From positions 62,001 to 126,000 of the forward strand of contig NZ_JACIJI010000004.1 in the NCBI RefSeq assembly GCF_014199335.1: a stretch of DNA of 64,000 bases. The letters are read 5' to 3'. The first letter of the stretch is position 1. The number at the start of each line of letters is the position of its first letter. Origin of the DNA: Stakelama sediminis. GTDB lineage: Bacteria; Pseudomonadota; Alphaproteobacteria; Sphingomonadales; Sphingomonadaceae. Positions 55,863 to 64,000 of this stretch are shown here, one piece after another. The translations under genes were made by a program, and so were the position numbers. Below the pieces are notes generated by a model. That model was given only the letters and a program-made list of their open reading frames with translations. It was not told the DNA's origin and did no database searches.

Positions 55863-55953
55863 GGCGTATCCCTTGGCTTTCAGGCGGATGCTTCCCCATA
55901 TGCCAGTGCCGCCACGGAGAAACCAGCGGGCGGATGGCGGATCGGAGCAAATC

Positions 55954-56514
55954 ATGACGAAACAGGATGCGCGGGAACAGGCGCGGGCGATATTGGCGTT
56001 CTGGTTCGAGGAATGCGCGCCCGAACAGCATTTCGGCAAAGACGACACGCTCGATACCGAAATTGTCCGGCGGTTTTCGGGCTTGCGCGATGCCGTGCTG
56101 TCGGAAGAAGCGGCGGGCTGGCGCGACGACCCCGAAACGCTGCTGGCTGCGGTCATCCTGCTCGACCAGTTTTCGCGCAATATCCATCGCGGCGAAGCAG
56201 AGGCCTTTGCCGCGGATCCGCTGGCGCTGGATCTGACGCAGCGTGCGATCGAGCGTGGCTGGGACAAGGCGCTGCCGCCCGACCGCCGCGCCTTTCTCTA
56301 TATGCCGCTGATGCATTCGGAGCGCGCGGACATGCAGGCGCAAAGCCTGAAACGCTTTGCCGAACCGGGACTGGAACAGTCGCTGGACTTTGCCCGTCAG
56401 CATGCGTCGGTAATTACCGAATTCGGGCGTTTTCCGGGGCGTAATGCCGCGCTGGGCCGGGAATCCACGCCGGCCGAAAGCGCCTGGCTCAGCCGGTCAG
56501 CCGTTGACTGGTAA
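55954..56514 (+). CDS. DUF924 family protein
   Basis: 186 aa from ATG 55954 (GGAGCAAATC upstream). The hallmark ILLDQFSRNIHRG, then RAFLYMPLMHSERADMQ and ASVITEFGRFPGRNAALGR are complete. Function of DUF924 is unknown. Overlaps the GGDEF-EAL gene tail to tail by 26 bp. Confidence 0.92.
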   Translation: MTKQDAREQARAILAFWFEECAPEQHFGKDDTLDTEIVRRFSGLRDAVLSEEAAGWRDDPETLLAAVILLDQFSRNIHRGEAEAFAADPLALDLTQRAIERGWDKALPPDRRAFLYMPLMHSERADMQAQSLKRFAEPGLEQSLDFARQHASVITEFGRFPGRNAALGRESTPAESAWLSRSAVDW

Positions 56515-58132
56515 GATTGTCCTGCGGGGCGGATACCGTTTCGGCTGGTCTGCTGCGCAACAACCCTTTTTCGGCAAGCAGGCGCCGCGCGCCGATTACC
56601 GATAGCGGCTTGCCGTAGAACCAGCCCTGTGCGCGGGCGCAGCCGATTTCGCGCAGGCGGATATCGAGTGCCTCATCCTCCACACCCTCAGCCGTGACAG
56701 GAAGGTTCAGACTCTCGCCGAGCCGGGCAATGGCGGTGACGATGGCGGCGCTGTCGGGGCTTTCGTTCATCGACGTGACGAAGCTCTTGTCGATCTTGAT
56801 CCGGTCGAAGGGCAGCGCACGCAGATGGGCAAGTGAGCTGTAACCGGTGCCGAAATCGTCCAGCGCGACCGTCGTACCCTGATTTTTCAGATTGCCGATA
56901 ATGGACTGCGCCAGTTCGAGATTTTCGAACAGCGCGCTTTCGGTGATTTCGATTTCCAGTCGCCGGGCCGGAAAACCGGTTTCGGTCAGCAGCTTGATGA
57001 TTTTCTGTGCGAGCCAGGCATCGCGCAATTGCCAGGGCGAAATATTGACCGCCAGCCGCAGCGAATCGTCCCAGTCGCGCGCCACCGTGAACGCCTGCCG
57101 CATCAGCGACAGCGACAGGTCGGCAATCAGGCCGGTTTCCTCGGCAATCGGAATAAAGACTTCGGGCAGGATCAGCCCACGCGTGGGGTGGTCCCAGCGT
57201 GCCAGCACCTCGAACCCCTCCAGCCTGCCGCTCTCCAGATCGACCTGCTGTTCGAAATAGGGCACGATCTCGCCGCGCGGGATGGCGCTGCGAAGACCGT
57301 TTTCCAGATCGTTGCGCGCCTTCAGTTCGCGTTCCATCGAATGGTCGAACCAGGTGAAGCGATTGCGACCCGCCTTCTTTGCCGCATACATGGCAATGTC
57401 GGCGCAGCGCATCAGCGCTTCGATATTGCTGCAATCGCGATCCGAGCGCGCAATCCCGAGCGAACAGGAAATATGGCAGCGCACTGTATCGGCTTCAAAG
57501 GCCTGTGCCATGCGCGCGATCAGGCGTTCGGCAATTCGCTCGATCGTATCGGGATGGTCGGCATCGAACAGCAGGGCGCAGGCAAACTCGTCGCCGCCCA
57601 GCCGTGCGGTCAGCGCGCCGCCGGGCATGATCTGTGTAATCTCCACCGCGACGGTACGCAGCAGCGCGTCGCCGACGGCGTGGCCGTGCATGTCGTTGAC
57701 GGTCTTGAAATGATCCAGGTCGAGTAGCATCAGCGCCATCGACTTGTCGCGTTTGCGCGCCTGCGCGAGCAGCGCAGCTCCTTCTTCGGAAAGGCTGCGG
57801 CGGTTGAGGAAGCCGGTCAGCGGGTCGCGTGCGGCAAGCTGCTGCGCGCGGGCTTCGGCGGCGGTGTGGATTTCGATGCGGCGGGCAAGATGGCCGTGAC
57901 GGCGCCAGCCGAACAGGATCAGCGCGATATTGAGCATGAGGGCGATCATGATCGTCTGATCGACCGCTGCGCCGCCGCGGAAATAGTGATTGATCGTCGC
58001 GGACAGCACGGAACTGCCAGTGCCGACGAACAGCAGGATGGCGGCAACGCTGACGGCGCCGCTCAGTAACTGGCTCGATGCATCCGGAACCGCGTCGTCC
58101 TGCAACGCCGTCCGATTTCCATCCCTCATCAT
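56489..58132 (-). CDS. GGDEF-EAL cyclic-di-GMP enzyme, membrane-anchored
   Basis: 547 aa from ATG 58132 (ATG 58129 or GTG 58147 possible). Two N-terminal membrane segments, a GGDEF domain with intact GGDEF but no RxxD inhibitory site just before it (ALTARLGGDEF), then a full EAL domain in which EVL replaces EAL (FEVLARW), with DDFGTGYSSL and the metal residues kept. Both synthesis and breakdown of c-di-GMP are possible. Confidence 0.9.
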   Translation of the reverse strand: MMRDGNRTALQDDAVPDASSQLLSGAVSVAAILLFVGTGSSVLSATINHYFRGGAAVDQTIMIALMLNIALILFGWRRHGHLARRIEIHTAAEARAQQLAARDPLTGFLNRRSLSEEGAALLAQARKRDKSMALMLLDLDHFKTVNDMHGHAVGDALLRTVAVEITQIMPGGALTARLGGDEFACALLFDADHPDTIERIAERLIARMAQAFEADTVRCHISCSLGIARSDRDCSNIEALMRCADIAMYAAKKAGRNRFTWFDHSMERELKARNDLENGLRSAIPRGEIVPYFEQQVDLESGRLEGFEVLARWDHPTRGLILPEVFIPIAEETGLIADLSLSLMRQAFTVARDWDDSLRLAVNISPWQLRDAWLAQKIIKLLTETGFPARRLEIEITESALFENLELAQSIIGNLKNQGTTVALDDFGTGYSSLAHLRALPFDRIKIDKSFVTSMNESPDSAAIVTAIARLGESLNLPVTAEGVEDEALDIRLREIGCARAQGWFYGKPLSVIGARRLLAEKGLLRSRPAETVSAPQDNLTSQRLTG

Positions 58133-58157
58133 GGTCGTGGTCCCCACATTACCCGCA

Positions 58158-58187
58158 TTGAGGCATTTCGCACGATATCGGTATAGA
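58158..58187 (+). promoter_or_regulatory. Promoter candidate for the ffh leader
   Basis: TTGAGG (58158-58163), 18-bp spacer, TATAGA (58182-58187). It would start RNA near 58194, ahead of the structured leader. Confidence 0.5.
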
Positions 58188-58256
58188 AGGGGTTAAACCG
58201 CTGCATCTTGCCTTTGACCGGCATTGCGGCTATGGCGCAGCGCAACGTTAGCGAAT

Positions 58257-58331
58257 GCAAACGAAAACATGCCGTCCCACGGGACGACGCCGGCCGACGA
58301 GGTTTCGTCCGCCGGCGTGTTTTGCGTTTGC
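58257..58331 (+). ncRNA. Three-way-junction leader of ffh with attenuator-like hairpin
   Basis: Outer stem GCAAACG-AAAACA with TGTTTT-G-CGTTTGC (58257-58269, 58318-58331); hairpin 1 CGTCCCACGGGACG (58273-58286); hairpin 2 with a 14-position stem, one mismatch, GGTT loop (58287-58318), followed by TGTTTTG. The last could terminate early. It may be an ffh-controlling leader or a small RNA; not compared with RNA families. Confidence 0.5.
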
Positions 58332-58356
58332 AGGGATGCTACGGATTGGAGTGCAG

Positions 58357-59856
58357 ATGTTCGATAGCTTGAGCGACAGATTAGGCGGCGTATTCGACCG
58401 GCTTCGCGGGCGCGGGGCACTGACCGAGGCGGACGTGCGCACGGCGATGCGCGAAGTGCGCGTGGCGCTGCTCGAAGCCGATGTCGCGCTGCCCGTCGCC
58501 CGCCAGTTCGTCGAAAAGGTGACGGAACAGGCGGTCGGGCAGAACGTCCTGCGTTCGGTCACGCCGGGGCAGCAGGTCGTCAAGATCGTCAACGACGCCC
58601 TGATCGACATGCTCGGCCCCGATACTGCCGAGCTGGAAATCGACGTCACGCCGCCCGCTGTCATCATGCTGGTCGGGTTGCAGGGGTCGGGTAAGACGAC
58701 CACCACCGCCAAGCTCGCCAAGCGGTTGTCGAAGACCGACGGCAAGAAGGTGCTGATGGCGTCGCTGGACGTCAATCGCCCTGCTGCACAGGAGCAGTTG
58801 GCGGTACTCGGCACGCAGGCGGAGGTGGCGACGCTTCCCATCGTCGAGGGGCAGCAGCCGGTCGATATCGCGCGGCGCGCGATGCAGTCGGCGAAGCTGC
58901 AGGGCCATGACGTACTGATGCTGGACACCGCGGGCCGCCTGCATGTCGATCAGGCGCTGATGGACGAGATGAAGGCGATTGCCGACGTCGCGAACCCGGC
59001 GGAAATCCTGCTCGTCGTCGACTCGCTGACGGGGCAGGACGCGGTCAACGTTGCGTCGAGTTTCTCCGAACAGGTGCCGCTGACCGGCGTGATCCTGACG
59101 CGGATGGACGGCGATGCGCGCGGCGGTGCGGCGCTGTCGATGCGGGCCGTCACCGGCAAGCCGATCAAGTTTGCGGGCATGGGCGAAAAGCTCGATGCCA
59201 TCGAGCCGTTTCACCCGAAGCGCGTCGCGGGCCGCATCCTGGGCATGGGCGACGTCGTCAGCCTGGTCGAAAAGGCGGCTGCCGCGATCGAGCAGGAAGA
59301 TGCCGAGCGCATGGCGACCCGGCTCGCCAAAGGCCAGTTCGACATGAACGACCTGCGCGCCCAGTTGCAGCAGATGCGCAAAATGGGCGGTCTTGGCGGC
59401 ATCGCGGGCATGATTCCGGGTCTGAAGAAAGCGCAGGCGGCAATGGCGTCGGGCGCGGTCGATGAACGGCTGCTGCTGCGCATGGATGCGATGATTACGT
59501 CGATGACGCCCAAGGAGCGCGAAAAGCCCGCGCTGCTCAACGCCAAGCGCAAGATCCGCGTGGCCAAGGGTTCCGGCACAACGGTGCAGGACGTCAATCG
59601 CCTGCTGAAAATGCATCTGGAAATGCAGAAGGCGATGAAGAAGCTCAAGAAAATGGGCGGTATCAAAGGCATGATGGCAATGCTCGGCAAGGGCGGTCCC
59701 GGCGGCGGCATGGGCGGTCTGGGCAATGCGCTGGGCGGTCAGCAGGTCGGTGAGGCGATGGGGCAGATGGACAATCTGCCCGGTCTGGGCGGCCCCGGTG
59801 GCGGGATGCCGAAGCTGCCCCCCGGTTTCGAGAATATGTTGAACAAGAAGAAGTGA
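58357..59856 (+). CDS. ffh: Signal recognition particle protein Ffh
   Basis: 499 aa from ATG 58357 (TGGAG 5 nt upstream). NG domain: GLQGSGKTTTTAKLA, LDTAGRLHVD, TRMDGDARGG; methionine-rich M domain (LQQMRKMGGLGG, MQKAMKKLKKMGG) and a Gly-rich tail. Binds signal peptides and 4.5S RNA for cotranslational targeting. Confidence 0.97.
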   Translation: MFDSLSDRLGGVFDRLRGRGALTEADVRTAMREVRVALLEADVALPVARQFVEKVTEQAVGQNVLRSVTPGQQVVKIVNDALIDMLGPDTAELEIDVTPPAVIMLVGLQGSGKTTTTAKLAKRLSKTDGKKVLMASLDVNRPAAQEQLAVLGTQAEVATLPIVEGQQPVDIARRAMQSAKLQGHDVLMLDTAGRLHVDQALMDEMKAIADVANPAEILLVVDSLTGQDAVNVASSFSEQVPLTGVILTRMDGDARGGAALSMRAVTGKPIKFAGMGEKLDAIEPFHPKRVAGRILGMGDVVSLVEKAAAAIEQEDAERMATRLAKGQFDMNDLRAQLQQMRKMGGLGGIAGMIPGLKKAQAAMASGAVDERLLLRMDAMITSMTPKEREKPALLNAKRKIRVAKGSGTTVQDVNRLLKMHLEMQKAMKKLKKMGGIKGMMAMLGKGGPGGGMGGLGNALGGQQVGEAMGQMDNLPGLGGPGGGMPKLPPGFENMLNKKK

Positions 59857-59870
59857 CGGTTGGCCCTGTC

Positions 59871-59944
59871 CGTCATGCCAGCAAAGGCTGGCATCGCTGG
59901 CGGCGGGTGAATGGATAGAGATCCCGGCTTGCGCTGGGGTGACG
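59871..59944. repeat. Diverged CGTCAT...GTGACG palindromic repeat
   Basis: CGTCATGCCAGC (59871-59882) with ATGCCAGC-AAAG-GCTGGCAT hairpin, then spacer and CCCGGCTTGCGCTGGGGTGACG-like end at 59944. The ends match the perfect repeat at 33693-33720. It lies between ffh and rpsP. Confidence 0.55.
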
Positions 59945-59966
59945 TTTAAGAAGGAAGATTGATACT

Positions 59967-60443
59967 ATGGCACTCAGCATGCGTTTGTCGCGGGGCGGCT
60001 CCAAGAAGCGTCCTTATTACCGGATCGTCGTGGCCGATGGTCGCAGCCCGCGCGATGGTCGCTTCATCGAAAAGATCGGCAGCTACAACCCGCTGCTCGC
60101 CAAGGATGACGAAAAGCGCGTTCAGCTCGACGGCGACCGTGCGAAGCACTGGCTGAGCGTCGGTGCGCAGCCGACCGATCGCGTCGCCCGCTTCCTCGAT
60201 GCCGCTGGCATCCGTGAGCGTGCAGCGCGCAACAACCCGAACAAGGCAGAACCGGGCGAAAAGGCCAAAGAACGCGCTGAAGAGCGTGCAGAAAAGCTGA
60301 AGGCGCAGCAGGAAGCCGAAGCCGAAGCGGTCATGGCCGCCGAGGTTGAGGCTGCGACCGAAGAGCCGACCGCCGAAGCCGAGCAGGTTGCCGAGGCGAC
60401 CGCCGAGGAAACCCCTGCGACCGAGGAAAAGGCCGAGGGCTGA
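59967..60443 (+). CDS. rpsP: 30S ribosomal protein S16
   Basis: 158 aa. Core [31 protein letters not shown] start (read here as [11 protein letters not shown]...) and [14 protein letters not shown]; then an Ala/Glu/Lys-rich tail of about 75 residues absent in E. coli, common in alphaproteobacteria. First gene of rpsP-rimM-vapBC-trmD-rplS. Confidence 0.96.
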   Translation: MALSMRLSRGGSKKRPYYRIVVADGRSPRDGRFIEKIGSYNPLLAKDDEKRVQLDGDRAKHWLSVGAQPTDRVARFLDAAGIRERAARNNPNKAEPGEKAKERAEERAEKLKAQQEAEAEAVMAAEVEAATEEPTAEAEQVAEATAEETPATEEKAEG

Positions 60444-60447
60444 TCCC

Positions 60448-60924
60448 TTGACCACGGACAAACCCGTCACGCTGGCCGTCATCACCGGCGCGCATGGTGT
60501 GACGGGGGAAGTCCGGCTGAAGGTCTTTGCCGACGATCTGCGCAGTCATCGCGCGTTTAACGACGGTGCGTTGACGCTCAAATCGGTACGTGACGGCAGC
60601 AACGGCGCGATTGCGCGCTTTGCCGAAGTCACCGATCGCACGGCGGCTGAAAAACTGCGCGGCACCGAACTGACGGTGCCGCGTTCGGCACTTCCGCCGC
60701 TGGAGGCGGGCGAATATTATCATGTCGACCTGCTCGACCTGCCGGTGGAAACGCCGGACGGGGCGGTGGTCGGTATGGTCGTCGCGGTCGATAATTTCGG
60801 CGCGGGCGACGTGATCGAGATCGAACGCCCCGACGGCAAACGTTTCATGGTGCCGATGACGGCGGATGCCGTGCCCGAATGGGATGAAACGCGGCTGGTG
60901 CTTGTTGCGGACTTTATTACCTAG
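60448..60924 (+). CDS. rimM: 16S rRNA processing protein RimM
   Basis: 158 aa from TTG 60448, 4 bp after rpsP; no ATG is suitable. ITGAHGVTGEVRLKVF is the RimM start, and EYYHVDLLDLPVET with VVAVDNFGAGDVIEI is the PRC-barrel part. 30S head assembly. Confidence 0.93.
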   Translation: MTTDKPVTLAVITGAHGVTGEVRLKVFADDLRSHRAFNDGALTLKSVRDGSNGAIARFAEVTDRTAAEKLRGTELTVPRSALPPLEAGEYYHVDLLDLPVETPDGAVVGMVVAVDNFGAGDVIEIERPDGKRFMVPMTADAVPEWDETRLVLVADFIT

Positions 60925-60946
60925 TATATACGAGATGTATATACGA
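60924..60946 (+). promoter_or_regulatory. Direct repeat GTATATACGA before vapB (autoregulation site)
   Basis: GTATATACGA occurs at 60924-60933 and 60937-60946, 13 bp apart; GTATATAC in each is palindromic. Just 10 bp before the vapB start, so a VapB(C) operator and possible internal promoter. Confidence 0.6.
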
Positions 60947-60956
60947 AAGGCATGGC

Positions 60957-61229
60957 ATGGGCGAAGAGCGGCACACACGAACCTTCAAATCGGGAAATTC
61001 GGTCGCGGTACGACTGCCTAAGGCCTTAGGTATCGCGGCGGGCGTAGAGGTGACGGTGCGCGAGGAGCATGGCCGCTACATCGTGGAACCGGTGGCTGGA
61101 ACGGACAAGCGGATCAATCTGACAGGTGTAGCAGGGTCGATGCCCTGGTTGAAACCACTGACACCGGAACAGCGGATCATGGAACCGCGGGAACTCGATT
61201 GGGAAGGAAAATCGCTCAAAGGTGACTGA
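60957..61229 (+). CDS. vapB: VapB-type AbrB/SpoVT antitoxin
   Basis: 90 aa. RTFKSGNSVAVRLPKALGI is the swapped-hairpin AbrB DNA-binding part; the C-terminal tail (LTPEQRIMEPRELDWEGKS) would cover the toxin. Overlaps the toxin start by 8 bp. Confidence 0.88.
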   Translation: MGEERHTRTFKSGNSVAVRLPKALGIAAGVEVTVREEHGRYIVEPVAGTDKRINLTGVAGSMPWLKPLTPEQRIMEPRELDWEGKSLKGD

Positions 61230-61599
61230 GCCACGCTTCCTGCTCGACACGAATATCTGCATCTACATTCTGGCGGATGCGGAAAGTCCGGCCACGCGTC
61301 GGCTGGAGGAGTGCGTTCCCGGAACGGCGGTCATTTCGTCGATTGCCTGCGCTGAATTATATCGCGGTCTGCGCAAAGATGATGAGGCAGCGATGCTGGA
61401 AGCATTTTTCGCAATTGTGCCGGTTCTGGACTTCGGTCGTGCGGAAGCGCTTGCCTATCGCCGCATTCCGTTTCAGCGCGGGCGGTTCGATCGGTTGATC
61501 GCTGCGCATGCACTGGCGCTGGGACTGACGCTGGTGACGAATAACGAGCGCGACTTCGATGATGTGCCGAGGCTGAAGGTAGAGAACTGGACACAATGA
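61222..61599 (+). CDS. vapC: VapC-type PIN-domain ribonuclease toxin
   Basis: 125 aa from GTG 61222. Four acidic residues of [35 protein letters not shown] and NNERDFDDV are intact, so it looks active. Overlaps trmD by 4 bp (ATGA), coupling the toxin to the ribosomal operon. Confidence 0.92.
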   Translation: MTEPRFLLDTNICIYILADAESPATRRLEECVPGTAVISSIACAELYRGLRKDDEAAMLEAFFAIVPVLDFGRAEALAYRRIPFQRGRFDRLIAAHALALGLTLVTNNERDFDDVPRLKVENWTQ

Positions 61600-62324
61600 C
61601 CTTCGCCGCCACCGTCCTCACTTTGTACCCGGAGATGTTTCCGGGGCCGCTGGGCATATCGCTGGCGGGCAGGGCGCTGGCCGAGGGGCGCTGGTCGCTC
61701 GATACCGTGCAGATTCGCGATTTTGCGATCGACAGGCATCGCAGCGTCGACGACACTCCCGCCGGTGGCGGCGCGGGCATGGTGTTGAAGCCGGATGTGC
61801 TGGCAGCGGCGGTGGACAGCGTTTCCGGCGACGTTCCCGTCCTTGCCATGACGCCGCGGGGTAAGCCGCTGACCCAGGCACGGGTGCGTGAACTGGCGGC
61901 GGGGCCGGGTGTGGCAGTGCTGTGCGGCCGGTTCGAAGGCTTTGACGAGCGGATTTTCGAAGGCCGTGCCATCGAACCCGTTTCGATCGGCGATTATGTG
62001 CTGTCGGGCGGAGAAATCGGCGCGTTCGTGCTACTTGACGCTTGCATTCGCCTGCTTCCCGGCGTAATGGGCGCGGCTTCAAGCGGAGAGGATGAGAGCT
62101 TCGAAACGGGGCTGCTCGAATATCCGCAATATACCCGGCCTGTTACATGGGAAGGGCGCACGATCCCTGAAGTGCTGCGATCGGGGGATCATGCGAAAAT
62201 CGACGCCTGGCGAAAAGCACGGGCGGAAGAAGATACACGGCTAAGGCGGCCGGACTTGTGGGAACGCTATGGTGGCGATCCGGTCCTGTCGCCCTCTGGT
62301 GCGCGGCAAAAGATTGAGGAATAG
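61596..62324 (+). CDS. trmD: tRNA (guanine37-N1)-methyltransferase
   Basis: 242 aa. SPOUT enzyme with [15 protein letters not shown], the trefoil-knot motifs [12 protein letters not shown] and [26 protein letters not shown]. Methylates G37 of tRNA next to the anticodon to prevent frameshifts. Confidence 0.96.
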   Translation: MTFAATVLTLYPEMFPGPLGISLAGRALAEGRWSLDTVQIRDFAIDRHRSVDDTPAGGGAGMVLKPDVLAAAVDSVSGDVPVLAMTPRGKPLTQARVRELAAGPGVAVLCGRFEGFDERIFEGRAIEPVSIGDYVLSGGEIGAFVLLDACIRLLPGVMGAASSGEDESFETGLLEYPQYTRPVTWEGRTIPEVLRSGDHAKIDAWRKARAEEDTRLRRPDLWERYGGDPVLSPSGARQKIEE

Positions 62325-62328
62325 GTCA

Positions 62329-62721
62329 ATGAACCTCATCCAGACGCTCGAAGCAGAGCAGATCGCCAAGTTTAACGAGGCGAAGCAGATTCCCGAATTC
62401 CGTCCCGGCGACACGCTGCGCGTCGGCGTGAAGGTCGTCGAAGGCGAACGCACCCGCGTCCAGAATTTCGAAGGCGTGTGCATCGCGCGTGCGAACAAGG
62501 GCATGGGATCGTCGTTCACCGTGCGCAAGATTTCGTTTGGCGAAGGTGTGGAACGCGTCTTCCCGCTCTATTCGCCCAACGTCGATTCGATCACCGTGGT
62601 ACGCAGGGGCGTCGTTCGTCGCGCCAAGCTTTATTATCTGCGTGGTCGTACCGGTAAGTCGGCACGTATCGCCGAGCGCCGCGACACCCGTCCGGCAAAG
62701 GAAACCGCTGCTGCTGAATAA
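62329..62721 (+). CDS. rplS: 50S ribosomal protein L19
   Basis: 130 aa from ATG 62329. [27 protein letters not shown] and [15 protein letters not shown] are conserved L19 blocks; [23 protein letters not shown] completes it. Last gene of the operon. Confidence 0.97.
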   Translation: MNLIQTLEAEQIAKFNEAKQIPEFRPGDTLRVGVKVVEGERTRVQNFEGVCIARANKGMGSSFTVRKISFGEGVERVFPLYSPNVDSITVVRRGVVRRAKLYYLRGRTGKSARIAERRDTRPAKETAAAE

Positions 62722-62741
62722 GCGCGCGTTTTTTGAGATTG

Positions 62742-62775
62742 AGGGCGTGGGAAGGATGCTTCCTGCGCCCTTTTT
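62742..62775 (+). terminator. Terminator of the rpsP-rplS operon
   Basis: AGGGCGTGGGAAG-GATG-CTTCCTGCGCCCT, 13-bp stem with two G-U pairs, then TTTT. Confidence 0.85.
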
Positions 62776-62835
62776 CGTTGCGCGTCGTGTCGCGCGGGCT
62801 TGCCGCCACGCCTGACGGCTGCTTAACCTTGGCCG

Positions 62836-63576
62836 ATGGATGAGGGGCACGGGGAAAGCGATACGCTGACGCTGGAGATTGACGGCTGGGAAGGGCCGCT
62901 CGATCTGTTGCTGGCGCTTGCCCGGACGCAAAAGGTCGACCTCAAACAGATTTCGATCCTCGAACTGGTCGAGCAATATCTTTCCTATATCGAAGGCGCG
63001 CATGCGCTGAAGCTGGAGCTTGCGGCCGATTATCTCGTCATGGCGGCGTGGCTGGCCTATCTGAAATCGGCACTGCTGCTGCCGCGCGATCCGGAAGTCG
63101 AGCCAAGCCCCGAAGAATTGGCACTGCGCCTGCAACTGCGGCTTGAGCGGCTGAATGCGATGCGGGAGGCGGGGGCGCGGCTGATGGCGCGGGACCGGCT
63201 GGGCCGCGATGTGTTTCCGCGCGGCGCGCCGGAGGGGTTGCGGACGGTGCGCGAGGTGCAGTGGCAGGCGGAAATCTATGACCTGATCGCCGCCTATGGC
63301 CGGGTCAGTGCGCGGACGCGGCCGGTGATGCATGTCGTGCGCCAGCGCCCGGTGATGACGCTGGAAACCGCAATTGCACGGGTGTCCGCGATGCTGGGCG
63401 AACAAATCGACTGGGCGACCATCGAGACGTTTCTGCCCGATGGAGCCGATCCGGGCTATCGCAAGTCGGCGCTGGCATCGAGCTTTCTGGCGGCGCTGGA
63501 ACTGGCGCGGCAGGGCAAGGTCGAGTTGCGCCAGAAAACGGCCTTTGCGCCGCTCTACCTGAAGGGCAGGGCATGA
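62836..63576 (+). CDS. scpA: Segregation and condensation protein A
   Basis: 246 aa. Kleisin of the SMC complex: GWEGPLDLLLALARTQKVDLKQI at the N terminus, YLVMAAWLAYLKSALLLP, and C-terminal winged helix SFLAALELARQGKVELRQ. Overlaps scpB by 4 bp. Confidence 0.95.
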   Translation: MDEGHGESDTLTLEIDGWEGPLDLLLALARTQKVDLKQISILELVEQYLSYIEGAHALKLELAADYLVMAAWLAYLKSALLLPRDPEVEPSPEELALRLQLRLERLNAMREAGARLMARDRLGRDVFPRGAPEGLRTVREVQWQAEIYDLIAAYGRVSARTRPVMHVVRQRPVMTLETAIARVSAMLGEQIDWATIETFLPDGADPGYRKSALASSFLAALELARQGKVELRQKTAFAPLYLKGRA

Positions 63577-64000
63577 CACCGGCGGATGAAGTCACGCGTG
63601 CGGTGGAGGCGGTGCTGTTCGCCGCCGACGCGCCGCTGACCGTCGGGGAAATTCGCGCCCATGTCGGCGAGTGCGATGTCCGCGCGGCGCTCGACCGGCT
63701 AATAGAGGACTATGCCGGACGCGGCATCGCGCTGGTCCGGCGCGGGGAGCGCTGGCATTTCGAGACGGCGGGCGACCTTGCTCATTTCCTGCGCCGCGAA
63801 CGTGAAGAGCCCCGCAAGCTGAGTCGAGCGGCGACCGAGACGCTGGCGATCATCGCCTATCACGAGCCGGTTACGCGTGCCGAAATCGAATCGATCCGCG
63901 GAGTGCAGATTTCGAAAGGGACGCTTGATGTGCTCATGGAGGCGGGCTGGATCCGTCCGGCCGGACGGCGGGAAGTGCCGGGGCGTCCGCTCACCTATGC
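63573..64000 (+). CDS. scpB: Segregation and condensation protein B, 5' part
   Basis: ATG 63573 overlaps the scpA stop; the frame runs off the window end after 142 codons. VEAVLFAADAPLTVGEIRAHVG and LSRAATETLAIIAYHEPVTRAEIE, then IRGVQ, are ScpB winged-helix motifs. The rest of the gene is outside. Confidence 0.93.
   Translation, partial: MTPADEVTRAVEAVLFAADAPLTVGEIRAHVGECDVRAALDRLIEDYAGRGIALVRRGERWHFETAGDLAHFLRREREEPRKLSRAATETLAIIAYHEPVTRAEIESIRGVQISKGTLDVLMEAGWIRPAGRREVPGRPLTY

Overview
The window reads as a chromosomal segment of a high-GC alphaproteobacterium, most likely Sphingomonadaceae (Sphingomonas-like). The reasons are the GC-rich codon usage, the alphaproteobacterial gene families (DUF2794, ScfR-type regulator, HPr-rel-A cassette, short EpsC-like serine acetyltransferase), many TonB-, lipo- and Tat-exported proteins, and the order ffh-rpsP-rimM-trmD-rplS. 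There is no rRNA, CRISPR array, prophage or full insertion sequence. One tRNA (Ala, CGC) is present.

Layout. 1-12.5 kb is a propionyl-CoA to succinyl-CoA block: the end of a BtuB-like TonB receptor, a PccR-type regulator divergent from pccB with TTTGCAAA-like sites between them, methylmalonyl-CoA epimerase and B12-dependent mutase, a DUF3445 haem N-demethylase homologue, biotin synthase, and the biotinylated carboxylase subunit pccA. The genes thus supply both the enzymes and the biotin cofactor. Between bioB and pccA a DUF4160/DUF2442 pair is flanked by a second copy of the bioB 3' end. pccA carries an in-frame 56-bp palindromic repeat. 12.5-17 kb holds small membrane proteins, an LplT-like MFS carrier, pgsA, moaD-moaE, a MITE-like structured element and a fasciclin lipoprotein. 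17-20.2 kb is ahpC-ahpF-oxyR (peroxide defence), with oxyR apparently starting at CTG. 20.4-26 kb holds cysE, DUF2794, a DUF2157 membrane protein and phoR/phoU/phoB without pst genes.

26-28.6 kb is a four-gene HPr-rel-A cassette (Tat-signal protein, PqqD/RRE-like protein, HprK-like kinase, NTP transferase). It resembles the tailoring part of phosphorylated lasso-peptide clusters but has no cyclase, and it is the best candidate here for an undescribed system. 28.7-47.4 kb is mostly housekeeping and envelope: gph, glmU-glmS, a low-GC orphan membrane gene between palindromic repeats, thpR, Bax-inhibitor-1, a CDF transporter, M20 hydrolase, 3-hydroxybutyrate dehydrogenase with a patatin, a zinc metallopeptidase, tRNA-Ala, entericidin, NUDIX, extensin-like, M1 aminopeptidase, CHAP and msrB. 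47.5-52 kb has a CYP153-type P450 behind a perfect 14-bp inverted repeat, a NatAB-type ABC exporter and queG, then a second MITE-like element. 52.2-58.2 kb holds a lipoprotein, adenosine kinase, an amino-acid permease, HIT, DUF924 and a GGDEF-EAL protein.

58.2-64 kb is the translation and secretion block: ffh with a structured leader, then rpsP-rimM-[vapBC]-trmD-rplS, in which a VapBC toxin-antitoxin pair sits inside the conserved ribosomal operon with overlapping genes, then scpA and the start of scpB. Recurring themes are small palindromic or MITE-like repeats, two of them flanked by TA and lying at stop codons, and small gene modules placed inside conserved operons without breaking translation.
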